Part shown: positions 18,426-26,619 of the stretch, one piece after another
Numbering within the stretch: position 1 is the first letter of the stretch
Layout of the letters: every line of letters starts with the position of its first letter
NCBI GenBank assembly: GCA_002509405.1
Contig: DAVO01000014.1
Coordinates: 30,592 to 94,591 of the forward strand
DNA from: Methanomassiliicoccaceae archaeon UBA72
GTDB taxonomy: Archaea > Thermoplasmatota > Thermoplasmata > Methanomassiliicoccales > Methanomethylophilaceae
Direction of reading: 5' to 3'
DNA length: 64,000 nt
Made by a program: the position numbers and the translations under genes
The notes under the pieces: generated by a model
What the model saw: only the letters and a program-made list of their open reading frames with translations
Database searches by the model: none
What the model was told of the DNA's origin: nothing

Positions 18426-18992
18426 ATGGCAGCAAGAAAGAGCAGATCCGTCGTTTCGATGATGCTGGTTGCAGCGGTAGTGGTCATAGTGGTAGCCTCG
18501 TTGGGATATGTGGTCCTCAAGGACTATGAGGCGACCTACTACGAGTACCAGGTATCTGGGACGCATCAATACAAAAATGTCGACGGGGACACCGTTACAA
18601 CAGGTATCTGGGGAACCGTGACCACAACTTACATGGACCTCCTGGGAGAGACGAGGGTCACCACAACCAGCAACATAACCTACCACGACTCGTCCACCAA
18701 CACCGATAAGCCATATCATCTCGAGAAGAGGTGGATATTCACTTCCAGTCCGAACTACGGGACTATGACAGATAGCATCGATGGCTACTCCACTTTGAAC
18801 TACGGACAGAAAGACGTCTACGTCTACGTGGAAACCGACGAGGAGGCGGGAGAAGCCGTAACGCGCTGGGTCGGACAGGACGACGGCATAATCTATCATG
18901 CGGAGAGAACAATCTCCGATGGAGGGCTCTTAACAGTCATAATCCAGGACCTTAGGGGGTACGGCCCCACCAAGATGCCTCTGGACATCTGA
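18426..18992 (+). CDS. Membrane-anchored extracellular protein of unknown function
   Basis: The 188-residue protein has basic residues, then a transmembrane helix or uncleaved signal anchor at about 9-31. A threonine-, tyrosine- and serine-rich beta-type ectodomain follows, with no cysteines, and its hydrophilic C-terminus ends in PLDI. A TATA-like CTTTATTAG at about 18384-18392 precedes it. No family is recognised. Composition resembles the other surface proteins in the window but no shared domain is visible. It ends three bases before the convergent helicase gene. Confidence 0.7.
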   Translation: MAARKSRSVVSMMLVAAVVVIVVASLGYVVLKDYEATYYEYQVSGTHQYKNVDGDTVTTGIWGTVTTTYMDLLGETRVTTTSNITYHDSSTNTDKPYHLEKRWIFTSSPNYGTMTDSIDGYSTLNYGQKDVYVYVETDEEAGEAVTRWVGQDDGIIYHAERTISDGGLLTVIIQDLRGYGPTKMPLDI

Positions 18993-18995
18993 GCC

Positions 18996-21737
18996 TCAGT
19001 CCCAGAACCTCTTGTTCTTGGCGTAAAGGACCTCCGCCGACATAATGTCCCTGAGGAAATCGTCCTCGTCCAGATGTATTCCGCGAAGGATCCTGGATGC
19101 TCCGTCCGGCCCTATGCCTCTTCCTGCCAGAGTGAAAATGGCCCTTTTTCCCTGCTCCCTCACCAGGTTGGCGTTCCTCGACATGCGGAGGACCTCTTTC
19201 TTCTCCTGGGGGGTCAGGCGCTTCTGCCTGAGAAGTTTGACGTTCTCCCGCTCGTATTCTTTGAGGACGGCTACCATAACTCCGCCGCAGTTGTGGCATG
19301 AAGGCCTGTTCGGGGCGTCCCCCACTCTGAATCTCCACTGGGACCCGCAGTTGAGACAGGTGGCGAAAAGCGTCTCGTCGTCGATCCTTTTCTTCATAGC
19401 CATCAGTATGGAATGGTCTGCCCTGATGGGCTGCATCAGCTCTTTGGAGCGCACTATGCCCTCCATGCCTATCGGGGCGACCCTTCCGGAAACGACTTCT
19501 ATGTCGCCCTCGGCCATCAGGGAGACGACCCTCTCGGCGTTAGGTATGTCCAGATCGTCCCAGAGGACCTTGTTCACAGCCTCGTTGTAAGCGGGCGTGC
19601 CCATGTGGATGTCGAACAGGCGGTTGAAGTTCATGAAGCGGTGGTCGGCCCCCTTCTCGATTATGCCGAACTTCTTCGCGACGTAGACGAACCTCCACTT
19701 CAGGAAAGTGGAGTTCAATATTGTCTTGCGGCATAGGTCTTCCACCGTACCGGGCCGTATCAGCCTGAATGTGCTCTCAAGGTCTTCTTTGGAGATGTTG
19801 CGTGGAAGTTCCAGTATTATGCGGTAAGGGTCGGTGGAGACGCCGACGCTCTCCCCGAAACGGGCGGTAAGGAGCGCAGAAACGATCTTGCTGATGGTCT
19901 CGTTGACCTTGGTCCCGAAGCAGCAGTTGATTATGGCGATCCTGTCACCGACCTCCAGAGTGACCGTGCGGTCGGTGGGCATGGGGCTTTCACCCTGCGA
20001 AGAAAGGAAAGAATCCACAGTTCTGGCACAATTTTCGTCGCAGGGATAGTCCTTGTAGTTGCGGAGCCTGCGCATCCGGCCCACCTCCATGGCGACCTCG
20101 AACGGAACGGGTATGTCCGAGCCGGTCCAGGAGGGCACGGACCCTATCTCCCTCGCCTCCTCCACCAGGAGCTCGTCCTCCCTCATCTCCACTATCCTCC
20201 AGGTCCTCCCTTTGGCGATGAACATGGCATACTCCTCTGCGAAAGTCGCAACGAAGCTCTCGTCCAGTGTACCGATGACAGACCTGGTGCCGATGTCGCG
20301 TATGAGATAGGTCCTCTCGTCGGGGATCATCGAGATGTTGCTGTAGAAGTAGTCCATCCCCCGCCTGGAACGCCTGAACCCGTCCTCGTCCTCGAATATC
20401 ATCTTGATGGATTTCAGCTGTTCGAGGACCTCGTCCATCTCCGATCTCTCGAGGGTGCTGAACGGATACGCCCTCCTGAAGAACGAGAATGCCTTGTCCC
20501 TGTCCACCCGGCCGCCCATTGTCATAGCCACAAGCTGGTTGGCCACCACGGTGAGCGGGCATTTTCTTCCTTCAAGCACCTCCATCTTACGGTCGTCGGA
20601 CCTTTTGGCCACGACCATGGCTTCGGCCACTTCGTCCGGGGCCGTGGCGATTATCCTCGCCTTTATGGTCTCGCCCACGCGGTGCCCGGCGCGCCCGGCG
20701 CGCTGTACCATCCTGGATACCTGTCTGGGCGAATTGAACTGGATTACCAGGTCGGTGCTGCCCACATCTATGCCTAGTTCGAGGGAGGACGTGCATACGA
20801 GGGCTTTCAGATCGCCGTTTTTGAAACGGTCCTCCATATCCATCCTGTTCTCCTTCGAAAGAGAGCCATGGTGGACGTCGATCGAGAAATCGGGGTCCCA
20901 GAGGCGATATCTGGCCGCCAGCCACTCGGCGGTCTCCCTCGTGTTCACGAAAAACAAAGTGGAACGACCCGCGTCGATGAGCTTGCGGGCATGCATCATC
21001 ACGCCCATCATCTCGGGATCGGTCTGAAGTTTGTCCAGGAGCTCAGGGTCGGGTTCCGGCACGGGGCATTCGACGGTTATGTCGTAATCTCTATGGGTGT
21101 CGTGCCTGCAGACCGTTACCTCCCTTCCGACGCCGGATAGGAAGTTCTTCACCTCTTCTATGTCGCCGACGGTGGCGGAAAGGCCGATCCTCTGGAATTC
21201 CCCGGCTATCCCCACGAGGCGCTCCAAAGCGACGCTCAGCTGGGCCCCTCTCTCGTTATCGGCAAGCTCGTGTATCTCGTCTATAATGACCCAGCGCACC
21301 TTTTTCAGATGTTCTCTGAGCACCTTTCCGGTAAAAAGCACCTGAAGGGTCTCCGGAGTGGTGATGAGTATCTGAGGAGGGTTCCTGGACTGGCTGTTCC
21401 TCTCGCTCTGTGTCGTGTCCCCGTGCCTGACTCCCACCGATATGCCGGACTCTTTCCCGTAATCTTCGAGCCTTTTCAGCATATCGCGGTTCAGGGCCCG
21501 CAGCGGAGTGATATATATGCATTGAAAACCGGCACCGCCGCTCCGCTTGAGCTCGTCGAGCACCGGAAGCACTGCCGCTTCGGTCTTACCAATGCCGGTG
21601 GGGGCGACAAGCAGTACGTTCAGGCCCTTGGATATCCTGGGTATGGCGTCCGCCTGCGGCTCGGTGGGCTCATCGATCCCCCTCGCTCTGAGCATTTCGG
21701 CGAGCCAGGGGCTCAGCATGTCGAAGGGCATCTTCAC
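18996..21737 (-). CDS. lhr: Lhr-type helicase with C-terminal zinc ribbon
   Basis: A 913-residue superfamily 2 helicase of the archaeal Lhr type. Walker A is APTGIGKT (45-52), the DEIH box is at 153-156, and LSATVGD and QRAGRAGHR follow. After the motor and winged-helix/core region, cysteines C794, C797, C814 and C817 (CLNC...CHNC) form a probable zinc ribbon. Length fits archaeal Lhr (about 850-950). It differs clearly from the giant paralogue at 971 in length and C-terminal modules, which suggests separate duties. It is 12 bases downstream of the hdrD stop and may be co-transcribed with it. Confidence 0.9.
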   Translation of the reverse strand: MKMPFDMLSPWLAEMLRARGIDEPTEPQADAIPRISKGLNVLLVAPTGIGKTEAAVLPVLDELKRSGGAGFQCIYITPLRALNRDMLKRLEDYGKESGISVGVRHGDTTQSERNSQSRNPPQILITTPETLQVLFTGKVLREHLKKVRWVIIDEIHELADNERGAQLSVALERLVGIAGEFQRIGLSATVGDIEEVKNFLSGVGREVTVCRHDTHRDYDITVECPVPEPDPELLDKLQTDPEMMGVMMHARKLIDAGRSTLFFVNTRETAEWLAARYRLWDPDFSIDVHHGSLSKENRMDMEDRFKNGDLKALVCTSSLELGIDVGSTDLVIQFNSPRQVSRMVQRAGRAGHRVGETIKARIIATAPDEVAEAMVVAKRSDDRKMEVLEGRKCPLTVVANQLVAMTMGGRVDRDKAFSFFRRAYPFSTLERSEMDEVLEQLKSIKMIFEDEDGFRRSRRGMDYFYSNISMIPDERTYLIRDIGTRSVIGTLDESFVATFAEEYAMFIAKGRTWRIVEMREDELLVEEAREIGSVPSWTGSDIPVPFEVAMEVGRMRRLRNYKDYPCDENCARTVDSFLSSQGESPMPTDRTVTLEVGDRIAIINCCFGTKVNETISKIVSALLTARFGESVGVSTDPYRIILELPRNISKEDLESTFRLIRPGTVEDLCRKTILNSTFLKWRFVYVAKKFGIIEKGADHRFMNFNRLFDIHMGTPAYNEAVNKVLWDDLDIPNAERVVSLMAEGDIEVVSGRVAPIGMEGIVRSKELMQPIRADHSILMAMKKRIDDETLFATCLNCGSQWRFRVGDAPNRPSCHNCGGVMVAVLKEYERENVKLLRQKRLTPQEKKEVLRMSRNANLVREQGKRAIFTLAGRGIGPDGASRILRGIHLDEDDFLRDIMSAEVLYAKNKRFWD

Positions 21738-21749
21738 GCAGCACTCTGT

Positions 21750-23513
21750 TTACCGTTTCTTTTTCTTCTTGGCAGCCTTGAGGTTCTCCTTCACAGCCTT
21801 GGCGATATCCTCGCCCTGCATCGTGCCGTCTGTGATGTCCTCCTCGTTGTACCTGAGGACGGTCCATCCTTTGGCCCTGAGCTTGCTGTCCATGGTCATG
21901 TCGGAACCCTTCGGCTCTACGAACACGGCGACCCTCCCTTTCACGAAGGCGACGGGTATGCGTTCGATGCCGTAGTTCCTCCTGCACCTCAGTCCGTTGT
22001 TCCAAGCGGCCCTTCTTACGAGAGCCTCGGGGGAGTTGTCGGTGTAGTCGTCGATATAGACCTCTTCGGTCTCGTTCTCGACCCATTCGGAAGGCCCGGC
22101 CACCTCTGCCTTGACGACCTCCTTCGGAGTGGTCTGCTGTTTTGCCACTTCCTTCGGGGTGTCGACGGGCTTGGCGACTTCTTTCGGCGTCACTTCCTGT
22201 TTTGCGACCTCCTTAGGTGTCGCTTCCGGCTTTGCCACTTCCTTGGGCGTCTCCGCGACCTTTGCAGGGGCGGCCTCGGCTTTGGCTGCGGGCTTCGCCG
22301 GTGTCTCTTCCTTGGGGGCCGTAACCTGGAGCAGTACCTCCGAGAGGTCCATTACCTTGATCTTTGAACCGACCTTCTTGGCACCTGCCCTCAGGTTAAG
22401 GACGCAGAACGGGCAGCAGGATATTATGAGCTCCGCGCCGACTTCTTCCGCGTCGGCTATCCTTTCGGCGGCCACGTTGACCGCATAGTCTCCGTACTGG
22501 CTCTTGTACCCTCCGCCCGCACCGCAGCATCTGGAGGTCTCCCTGTTGCGGTACATCTCTATGAACTCGATGCCCTTGATCTTCTTGATGACGTTCCTGG
22601 GAGGCTCGAACACTCCGGCGTGCCTTCCGAGGTGGCACGGGTCGTGGTAGGTCGCCTTCGCCTTGAACTCGTTGTTGAGAGGCAGCTTCCTCTCGGCGAT
22701 CAGCTTTTCGACATACTGCGAAAAGTGGTAGACGTTCTGTCCGGTCTTCGAATAGTATTTGCCGGCATCGTTGAGGATCGTCTTGTAGCACCCGGAACAC
22801 GTCATGACCATGTCCTTGGCGCCTGTGCCGTCCGCGGTCTCGACGGTGTGCTCCGAGAACTTGAGGGAAAGGGTCCTGTCCCCGGTCCTGATCAGAGGGG
22901 AGGTGCAGCACCATTCTTTGGAGCCCATGGTCCCTATCTTCACTCCCGCCCTCGAAAGGACGGTCACTCCGGCCTTCGCGATCTCCATCATCCTGTAGGA
23001 TGCAGTGCATCCTGCGAAGAACACGACATCCGGAACGGCCGTGTTCTCCACATCCTTGGGCCACCAGGCGGACCTTGTCTCGTCGGGCTCGCCGTAGGGG
23101 TTGTGGTTCTCCTCGATCTTCTCGTGCATTGCTTTGTGCGCCGGCATCGGTCCGTAATCGTTTTTGACGAGCCAGGCCCTTACGTTCTCCCAGAGTTCGA
23201 CCAGGTGGATGTTTGCATGGCAGACCGCTTCGCAGTTCCCGCAACCCGTGCATTTGTACATCGCGTCCACAAACTCGGGGCTCACCGTGACATTCCTTCC
23301 CAGAAGCTTGTCCTCGAGGCCCATCCCGGCCTTGTCCAGCTGGTTAAGGTAGTATATTTTTCCTCTGGGAGTCACCGACTCCCACGGGGTCTGTCCATGG
23401 GCCTCGCACACAGAAATGCAGTAACCGCACTGAACGCACTGCGTCAGCTCTCTCTGTATTCTGGGGAGCTTAATCGACTTGGGCGCTTCCGCTTTAATTG
23501 TAATTTCCACCAT
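21750..23513 (-). CDS. hdrD: Heterodisulfide reductase subunit D-like Fe-S protein with repeat linker and Vsr-like C-terminal domain
   Basis: 587 residues from the ATG at 23513, which has a GAGG ribosome site seven bases upstream. Two 4Fe-4S motifs (C26/29/32/36 and C88/91/94/98) and two CCG domains (C169...CC202-203...C239/C242, and C293...CC329-330...C367/C370) identify HdrD, the catalytic subunit reducing CoM-S-S-CoB. The HdrD core ends near residue 398. Then come a linker, five decapeptide repeats (421-470) and a domain at about 493-575 (SPEALVRRAAWNNGLRCRR, RVAVFVEPKG, LRAKGWTVLRY). That domain resembles the Vsr/DUF559 endonuclease fold. The Vsr aspartate position reads PVAF, so nuclease activity is doubtful. 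The protein ends in a lysine-rich tail. Confidence 0.88.
   Translation of the reverse strand: MVEITIKAEAPKSIKLPRIQRELTQCVQCGYCISVCEAHGQTPWESVTPRGKIYYLNQLDKAGMGLEDKLLGRNVTVSPEFVDAMYKCTGCGNCEAVCHANIHLVELWENVRAWLVKNDYGPMPAHKAMHEKIEENHNPYGEPDETRSAWWPKDVENTAVPDVVFFAGCTASYRMMEIAKAGVTVLSRAGVKIGTMGSKEWCCTSPLIRTGDRTLSLKFSEHTVETADGTGAKDMVMTCSGCYKTILNDAGKYYSKTGQNVYHFSQYVEKLIAERKLPLNNEFKAKATYHDPCHLGRHAGVFEPPRNVIKKIKGIEFIEMYRNRETSRCCGAGGGYKSQYGDYAVNVAAERIADAEEVGAELIISCCPFCVLNLRAGAKKVGSKIKVMDLSEVLLQVTAPKEETPAKPAAKAEAAPAKVAETPKEVAKPEATPKEVAKQEVTPKEVAKPVDTPKEVAKQQTTPKEVVKAEVAGPSEWVENETEEVYIDDYTDNSPEALVRRAAWNNGLRCRRNYGIERIPVAFVKGRVAVFVEPKGSDMTMDSKLRAKGWTVLRYNEEDITDGTMQGEDIAKAVKENLKAAKKKKKR
22104..22253 (-). 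repeat. Five tandem 30-bp coding repeats in hdrD (TPKEVAK decapeptides)
   Basis: Residues 421-470 consist of five consecutive 10-residue units with the consensus xTPKEVAKxx: ETPKEVAKPE, ATPKEVAKQE, VTPKEVAKPV, DTPKEVAKQQ and TTPKEVVKAE. The period is exact with no gaps. It forms a Pro/Lys/Glu-rich linker between the HdrD core and the C-terminal domain. Repeat number may vary between strains. Confidence 0.92.
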
Positions 23514-23548
23514 TGGTCTTCCTCGGAAAAGGCCGCGTTCGCGACCTG

Positions 23549-23586
23549 TATTTATAGAAGGCAAACACGTCTGCTTCTATATTAAG
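23549..23586 (-). promoter_or_regulatory. hdrD promoter with an 8-bp inverted repeat over the TATA box
   Basis: TATAGAAG (23553-23560) and CTTCTATA (23574-23581) are perfect inverted arms separated by 13 bases. The minus-strand TATA candidate CTATAAATA (23557-23549) overlaps the proximal arm, and a second AT-rich box (23586-23576) overlaps the distal arm. The proximal TATA would give a leader of about 13 bases before the hdrD ATG. Confidence 0.45.
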
Positions 23587-23688
23587 CCTTTTCGATTTCC
23601 CGTGTCCGAGACCACAGAAAACCGTGCAAAAGTGGGCGAAAAAACAGCTATGGCACATTGAACGGATAACAACGTGAAATCTGGGAAG

Positions 23689-23761
23689 TGGGCCCGGTCG
23701 GATTTGAACCGACGACCACCCGGTTATGAGCCGGGCGCTCTGCCAGCTAAGCTACGAGCCC
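23689..23761 (-). tRNA. tRNA with CAT anticodon (elongator Met or Ile2)
   Basis: Acceptor GGGCTCG pairs with CGGGCCC and discriminator A; CCA is not encoded. The anticodon loop is CTCATAA in a CCCGG/CCGGG stem. It lacks the initiator-type stem. A CAT anticodon can be elongator tRNA-Met or the modified tRNA-Ile2 that reads AUA. I cannot separate these by eye, though the GGG-start acceptor leans to Ile2. Confidence 0.9.
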
Positions 23762-23810
23762 CCAGGGACGGTTAGAAGAGGAATAGGATAAAAATCTATC
23801 GAGGAAAAAG

Positions 23811-23886
23811 TGGCGCCGTCGCACGGGCTCGAACCGTGGACCTTGTGATTAACAGTCACACGCTCTACCGACTGAGCTACGACGGC
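23811..23886 (-). tRNA. tRNA-Asn (anticodon GTT)
   Basis: Acceptor GCCGTCG pairs with CGACGGC, and the discriminator is G. The anticodon loop is CTGTTAA in a TGTGA/TCACA stem. The T-loop is TTCGAGC and CCA is encoded. It lies 49 bases from the CAT tRNA on the same strand, so the two may be co-transcribed. Confidence 0.96.
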
Positions 23887-23920
23887 CTGTCAAGTGCAAA
23901 GGTCGGCTTGTATTAAAGCA

Positions 23921-24250
23921 TTACGTACCAGGAATCTGAGCCCGGACCTCTTCGATCCGTTCTTTCAGCTCACGTAGGTACTCGGACATCTCGCGCATGA
24001 AGGAGTCGTAACGGTCTGAAACAACGGCCCCGTCCGGGGTCGCGACGATGACGCCGTCGCGCTCGAGCATCCTCAGGGAGTATCGAACCTTGTGCCTGGG
24101 GAGTTCCAGTATCTCGGAGAGCCTGATTATCCCTACGGGCTGGTTCTCCTTGGTGATCCTGAGCATCTTTATGTGGCGCTCTATGAGCTCGATTTCCTTA
24201 TAAGACCCGCTGGTCAACCCGCTGCCCTCGTCCATGCCGACACCTACCAC
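23921..24250 (-). CDS. Winged-helix DNA-binding protein with C-terminal coiled coil
   Basis: About 109 residues. The centre (residues 20-75) reads as a winged helix: EIELIERHIKMLRI, IIRLSEILELPRHKVRYSLRML and a wing DGVIVATPDGAVV. The end, SFMREMSEYLRELKERIEEV, is a probable short coiled coil for dimerisation. Several starts are possible (ATG 24250, ATG 24235). The TATA-like TATATA at 24251-24256 lies very close to them, so the true start may be a little downstream. It resembles small archaeal predicted regulators; targets are unknown. Confidence 0.65.
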   Translation of the reverse strand: MVGVGMDEGSGLTSGSYKEIELIERHIKMLRITKENQPVGIIRLSEILELPRHKVRYSLRMLERDGVIVATPDGAVVSDRYDSFMREMSEYLRELKERIEEVRAQIPGT

Positions 24251-24308
24251 TATATACGCTCGGTTTAACGCCCCAAAATAAAAAGCGGGGCAACGGCACG
24301 CCTAGCGA

Positions 24309-24479
24309 TCAGCGGCCGTACCACTTCATCTTGTCGCCCCATCTCGAGTAGTACTTCCAGTACCCTTGGATGAACGACCCGCAGCAATCCAGGGCTTTCT
24401 GCTCGGCTTCAGGACCCTTGTAGGTCTTGTAGCACTTGAGGCACTGGAATCTAAGTTCGGGCTCTTTCTTTTTGGCCAT
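24309..24479 (-). CDS. Small zinc-ribbon-like protein (56 residues)
   Basis: The protein starts MAKKKEPELRFQ, has CLKC and a later CC pair (a possible metal site), and ends in an aromatic, basic stretch GYWKYYSRWGDKMKWYGR. The frame can be extended upstream, but an AT-rich TATA candidate (minus strand, near 24504) about 25 bases above the ATG at 24479 argues for this start and a leaderless message. The size and basic-aromatic tail suggest nucleic acid binding, which is an inference. No family name is assigned. Confidence 0.6.
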   Translation of the reverse strand: MAKKKEPELRFQCLKCYKTYKGPEAEQKALDCCGSFIQGYWKYYSRWGDKMKWYGR

Positions 24480-24742
24480 TGAGGTACGGAAGGTGCGACC
24501 AATAAATAAACCTTTAGTGGGCCCAGCCGTTCCAGCATAACGCTCCCTCAAATGTGCCAGAGCCCATGGTGTCGGCTTACGCCCGGGGGAAGCCGGCGGC
24601 ATCCGCGTCCGAAACCGGTCGATCGCGGCCTGCTCGTCCTTAAAATCGAGCGATTAAAATACATGTGAAACATCCGGGATTGCACGGTTTTAGTGAATTC
24701 TTTAGGAATAATATTATATCCACAAGTTATCGGTATGGGTTC

Positions 24743-25243
24743 ATGAACAAGATCAAGGTCATCAACGAGCCGTCCGAGCTAGTACCGATGCTCAGGTCCG
24801 TTGATACGCCCATAAAAAGGGAGGTGCTGAAGGAGGTGACCTTGGAATGGAGAACGGTCGGAGAGATCGAAGAGAAATACGGTCAGGAAGGTAAAGACGC
24901 GCTCGTTTTCTTTGAGAAAATGAAGCTGGTCGAGACCAGATGGCTTTCTACGGGTGGAAATTACCCCGAAAAATCATACCATACCTATTACACGTCCTTC
25001 AGCATGAACGCGCAGTGGCCTGTGTACGAGATCAGCGATGTATTGGCCGCCGCTATGATGAGCAACGAGGAATATTCGGTGTTGGAGGAGAAGATCCTGG
25101 CCGAGCTCGGTTCCGCAGGCAGGTTCTCCGGCGATGTCGCAGAGGCGCTGGGCCTCACGTCCACAATGCTCAAGAGCCTGGTCCGCAGGTCCGTGAGGAT
25201 GGACTACAGAGGACACAGGATAGAGCCCATAAAAGAAGAGTGA
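24743..25243 (+). CDS. Predicted wHTH transcriptional regulator
   Basis: 166 residues from ATG 24743. An N-terminal winged-helix region (TPIKREVLKEVTLEWRTVGEIEEKYG, then VFFEKMKLVETRW) is followed by a segment around HTYYTSFSMNAQWP, which looks like a beta hairpin. A second helix-turn-helix-like end (RFSGDVAEALGLTSTMLKSLV) comes last. The AT-rich ATAATATTATATC at about 24707-24719 is the promoter element and implies a leaderless mRNA, which is why a longer upstream frame was not used. The stop is two bases before trm56, so it heads that operon. Ligand and targets are unknown. Confidence 0.72.
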   Translation: MNKIKVINEPSELVPMLRSVDTPIKREVLKEVTLEWRTVGEIEEKYGQEGKDALVFFEKMKLVETRWLSTGGNYPEKSYHTYYTSFSMNAQWPVYEISDVLAAAMMSNEEYSVLEEKILAELGSAGRFSGDVAEALGLTSTMLKSLVRRSVRMDYRGHRIEPIKEE

Positions 25244-25245
25244 AC

Positions 25246-25767
25246 ATGTCCGAGATACGGATAATGAGGATAGGTCACAGGCCCGAGAGGGACAAGAGGG
25301 TGACCACCCACGTGGCACTTTCGTCGAGGGCTCTGGGCGCCAGCAGCATATGGGTCGACACCTACGATCCGAAGCTGGAAGAGGGGATCAGGAGCGTGGC
25401 CGACCGTTTCGGCGGCAGCTACACTATAGAGACAGGCGTAAAGTGGCGGGAGGCGGTCGGGAAGTTCGACGGCACAGTAGTACACCTCACAATGTACGGC
25501 CAGAGGATGGACGAGGCCCTCCCGAAGATACCCAGGGAAAAGGACCTGATGATAATCGTCGGCGCGGAAAAGGTCCCGCCCGAAGTGTACCAGCGTGCCG
25601 ACTTCAACGTGTCGGTAGGAAACCAGCCGCACTCGGAGATCGCAGCGCTGGCTATTTTTATGTACTGTTACACCGGCGGCAGCTCGCTGTACTCCGACAG
25701 GGACGGCAAGATGACGGTCATACCGAACGAAAGGGGGAAGACGGTTGTCGAGAACATACCCAGATGA
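25246..25767 (+). CDS. trm56: tRNA (cytidine-56 2'-O)-methyltransferase aTrm56
   Basis: A 173-residue SPOUT-class enzyme that methylates the ribose of C56 in the T-loop of archaeal tRNAs. Family signatures are almost continuous: LGHRPERDKRVTTHV at the start, then VHLTMYG, IIVGAEKVPPEVYQ and NVSVGNQPHSEIAALAIF, which forms the knotted SAM site. The start lies two bases after the upstream regulator, and the 3' end overlaps the HD gene by 23 bases. This fits a three-gene operon. Length is normal for the family. Confidence 0.95.
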   Translation: MSEIRIMRIGHRPERDKRVTTHVALSSRALGASSIWVDTYDPKLEEGIRSVADRFGGSYTIETGVKWREAVGKFDGTVVHLTMYGQRMDEALPKIPREKDLMIIVGAEKVPPEVYQRADFNVSVGNQPHSEIAALAIFMYCYTGGSSLYSDRDGKMTVIPNERGKTVVENIPR

Positions 25768-26338
25768 GAAACAGTGTCTCAAGATACTGAAAGACTCGGG
25801 ATGTTCCCAGCGTGTCATCGTCCATTGCCGCACCGTCCTGGCTGTGGCCGAGGTCATAGCTGAGCGCATACCGGAGGCCGACCGCGGACTAGTAACCGCA
25901 GGCGCGCTGCTTCACGACCTGGGCAGGTCCAGGGACCACAGCATAATGCACGCGGTCGTGGGAGCAGAGATGGCCGAGGACCTCGGCATGCCCCCGGAGC
26001 TCGTGGAGATCATACGGAGGCATACCGGCGCCGGGCTCGACGAAGACGACGTGGCGATGTTCGGTCTGCCCGACTGGGACTATTTTCCGAGGACCATCGA
26101 GCAGAAGATAGTGGCGGCGGCCGACAACCTGGTGAGCGATTCTTCATTGGTATCGCACCGTGTTCCGGCCGAGAAGCTCCGCGGAAAGGGCGCGCCAAAA
26201 GGAGCTGACCGCATAATTGCCCTTCACAAGGAGCTTTCGGATAATGTGGGCTTCGATATGGATCTCATCGTTGAAATGATTGGGGAGCATCCCGTCGAGG
26301 GCCATCAGCAGCGCCGACGTGCTCAGGGAAGGTTTTGA
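25745..26338 (+). CDS. HD-domain phosphohydrolase (TIGR00295-like)
   Basis: The 197-residue protein starts at TTG 25745 inside the end of trm56. The metal-binding HD signature is LLHDLGRSRDHSIMHAVVGAEMAEDLG, with upstream HCRTV and downstream IRRHTG and AAADNLV as the remaining ligands. HD proteins hydrolyse nucleotides or phosphoesters; the substrate here is unknown. The last 25 codons run into the convergent PRC-barrel gene and encode a Gln/Arg-rich tail unlike the rest, which may be a readthrough extension. Confidence 0.82.
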   Translation: MSRTYPDEKQCLKILKDSGCSQRVIVHCRTVLAVAEVIAERIPEADRGLVTAGALLHDLGRSRDHSIMHAVVGAEMAEDLGMPPELVEIIRRHTGAGLDEDDVAMFGLPDWDYFPRTIEQKIVAAADNLVSDSSLVSHRVPAEKLRGKGAPKGADRIIALHKELSDNVGFDMDLIVEMIGEHPVEGHQQRRRAQGRF

Positions 26339-26549
26339 GTATAACGGCGTCACCGATGCCCCGTACCCATCCGAAAGGTATCGAAATCGCTACGTCTTTG
26401 TCCACCAGCACGGGGTTCGCCTGTTCCACGTAAAGCCCGGTCGCTCGCATGGTCGAGATGTCTATCACCACTTCGTCCACAGTTCCGACGAACATCCCGC
26501 GCGGTTCGTATATCTCCAATCCAATGATGTTTGACAGCGTTTCCAACAT
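26265..26549 (-). CDS. PRC-barrel domain protein
   Basis: A 94-residue protein. Residues 1-75 form one PRC-barrel: IIGLEIYEPRGMFVGTVDEVVIDI, ATGLYVE, then VAISIPFGWVRGIGDAVIL. PRC-barrels bind partner proteins or RNA; archaeal single-domain versions include cell-division factors (CdpB), but assignment here would be a guess. The C-terminal 20 residues overlap the convergent HD gene (74 bases in all) and are polar and irregular. A second PRC-barrel gene lies at 30602. It shares an AT-rich promoter region with the thioredoxin gene. Confidence 0.82.
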   Translation of the reverse strand: MLETLSNIIGLEIYEPRGMFVGTVDEVVIDISTMRATGLYVEQANPVLVDKDVAISIPFGWVRGIGDAVILKTFPEHVGAADGPRRDAPQSFQR

Positions 26550-26577
26550 GTGGTCTCTCCATTGTCCTATGGTGTAA

Positions 26578-26588
26578 GTTATTTATTT
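26578..26588. promoter_or_regulatory. AT-rich promoter element between the PRC-barrel and thioredoxin genes
   Basis: GTTATTTATTT lies 33 bases from the PRC-barrel start on one side and 38 from the thioredoxin ATG on the other. It is the only clear TATA-like element in this 70-base divergent gap, so it may serve both directions. Confidence 0.4.
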
Positions 26589-26619
26589 ACTCCTCCTTAT
26601 AATGGATAGAGGAATAAAG

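Noticed and set aside
22104..22253. CRISPR-like or minisatellite array
   Set aside because: The 30-base repeats are in frame, have no spacers and encode the hdrD linker.
24308..24602. 97-residue version of the small zinc protein
   Set aside because: The upstream 41 residues look non-coding and the TATA position supports the ATG at 24479.
24480..24742. Possible small RNA with an 8-bp hairpin (GTCGGCTT...AAGCCGGC)
   Set aside because: One imperfect hairpin in a promoter-bearing gap is too little evidence; no family features are seen.
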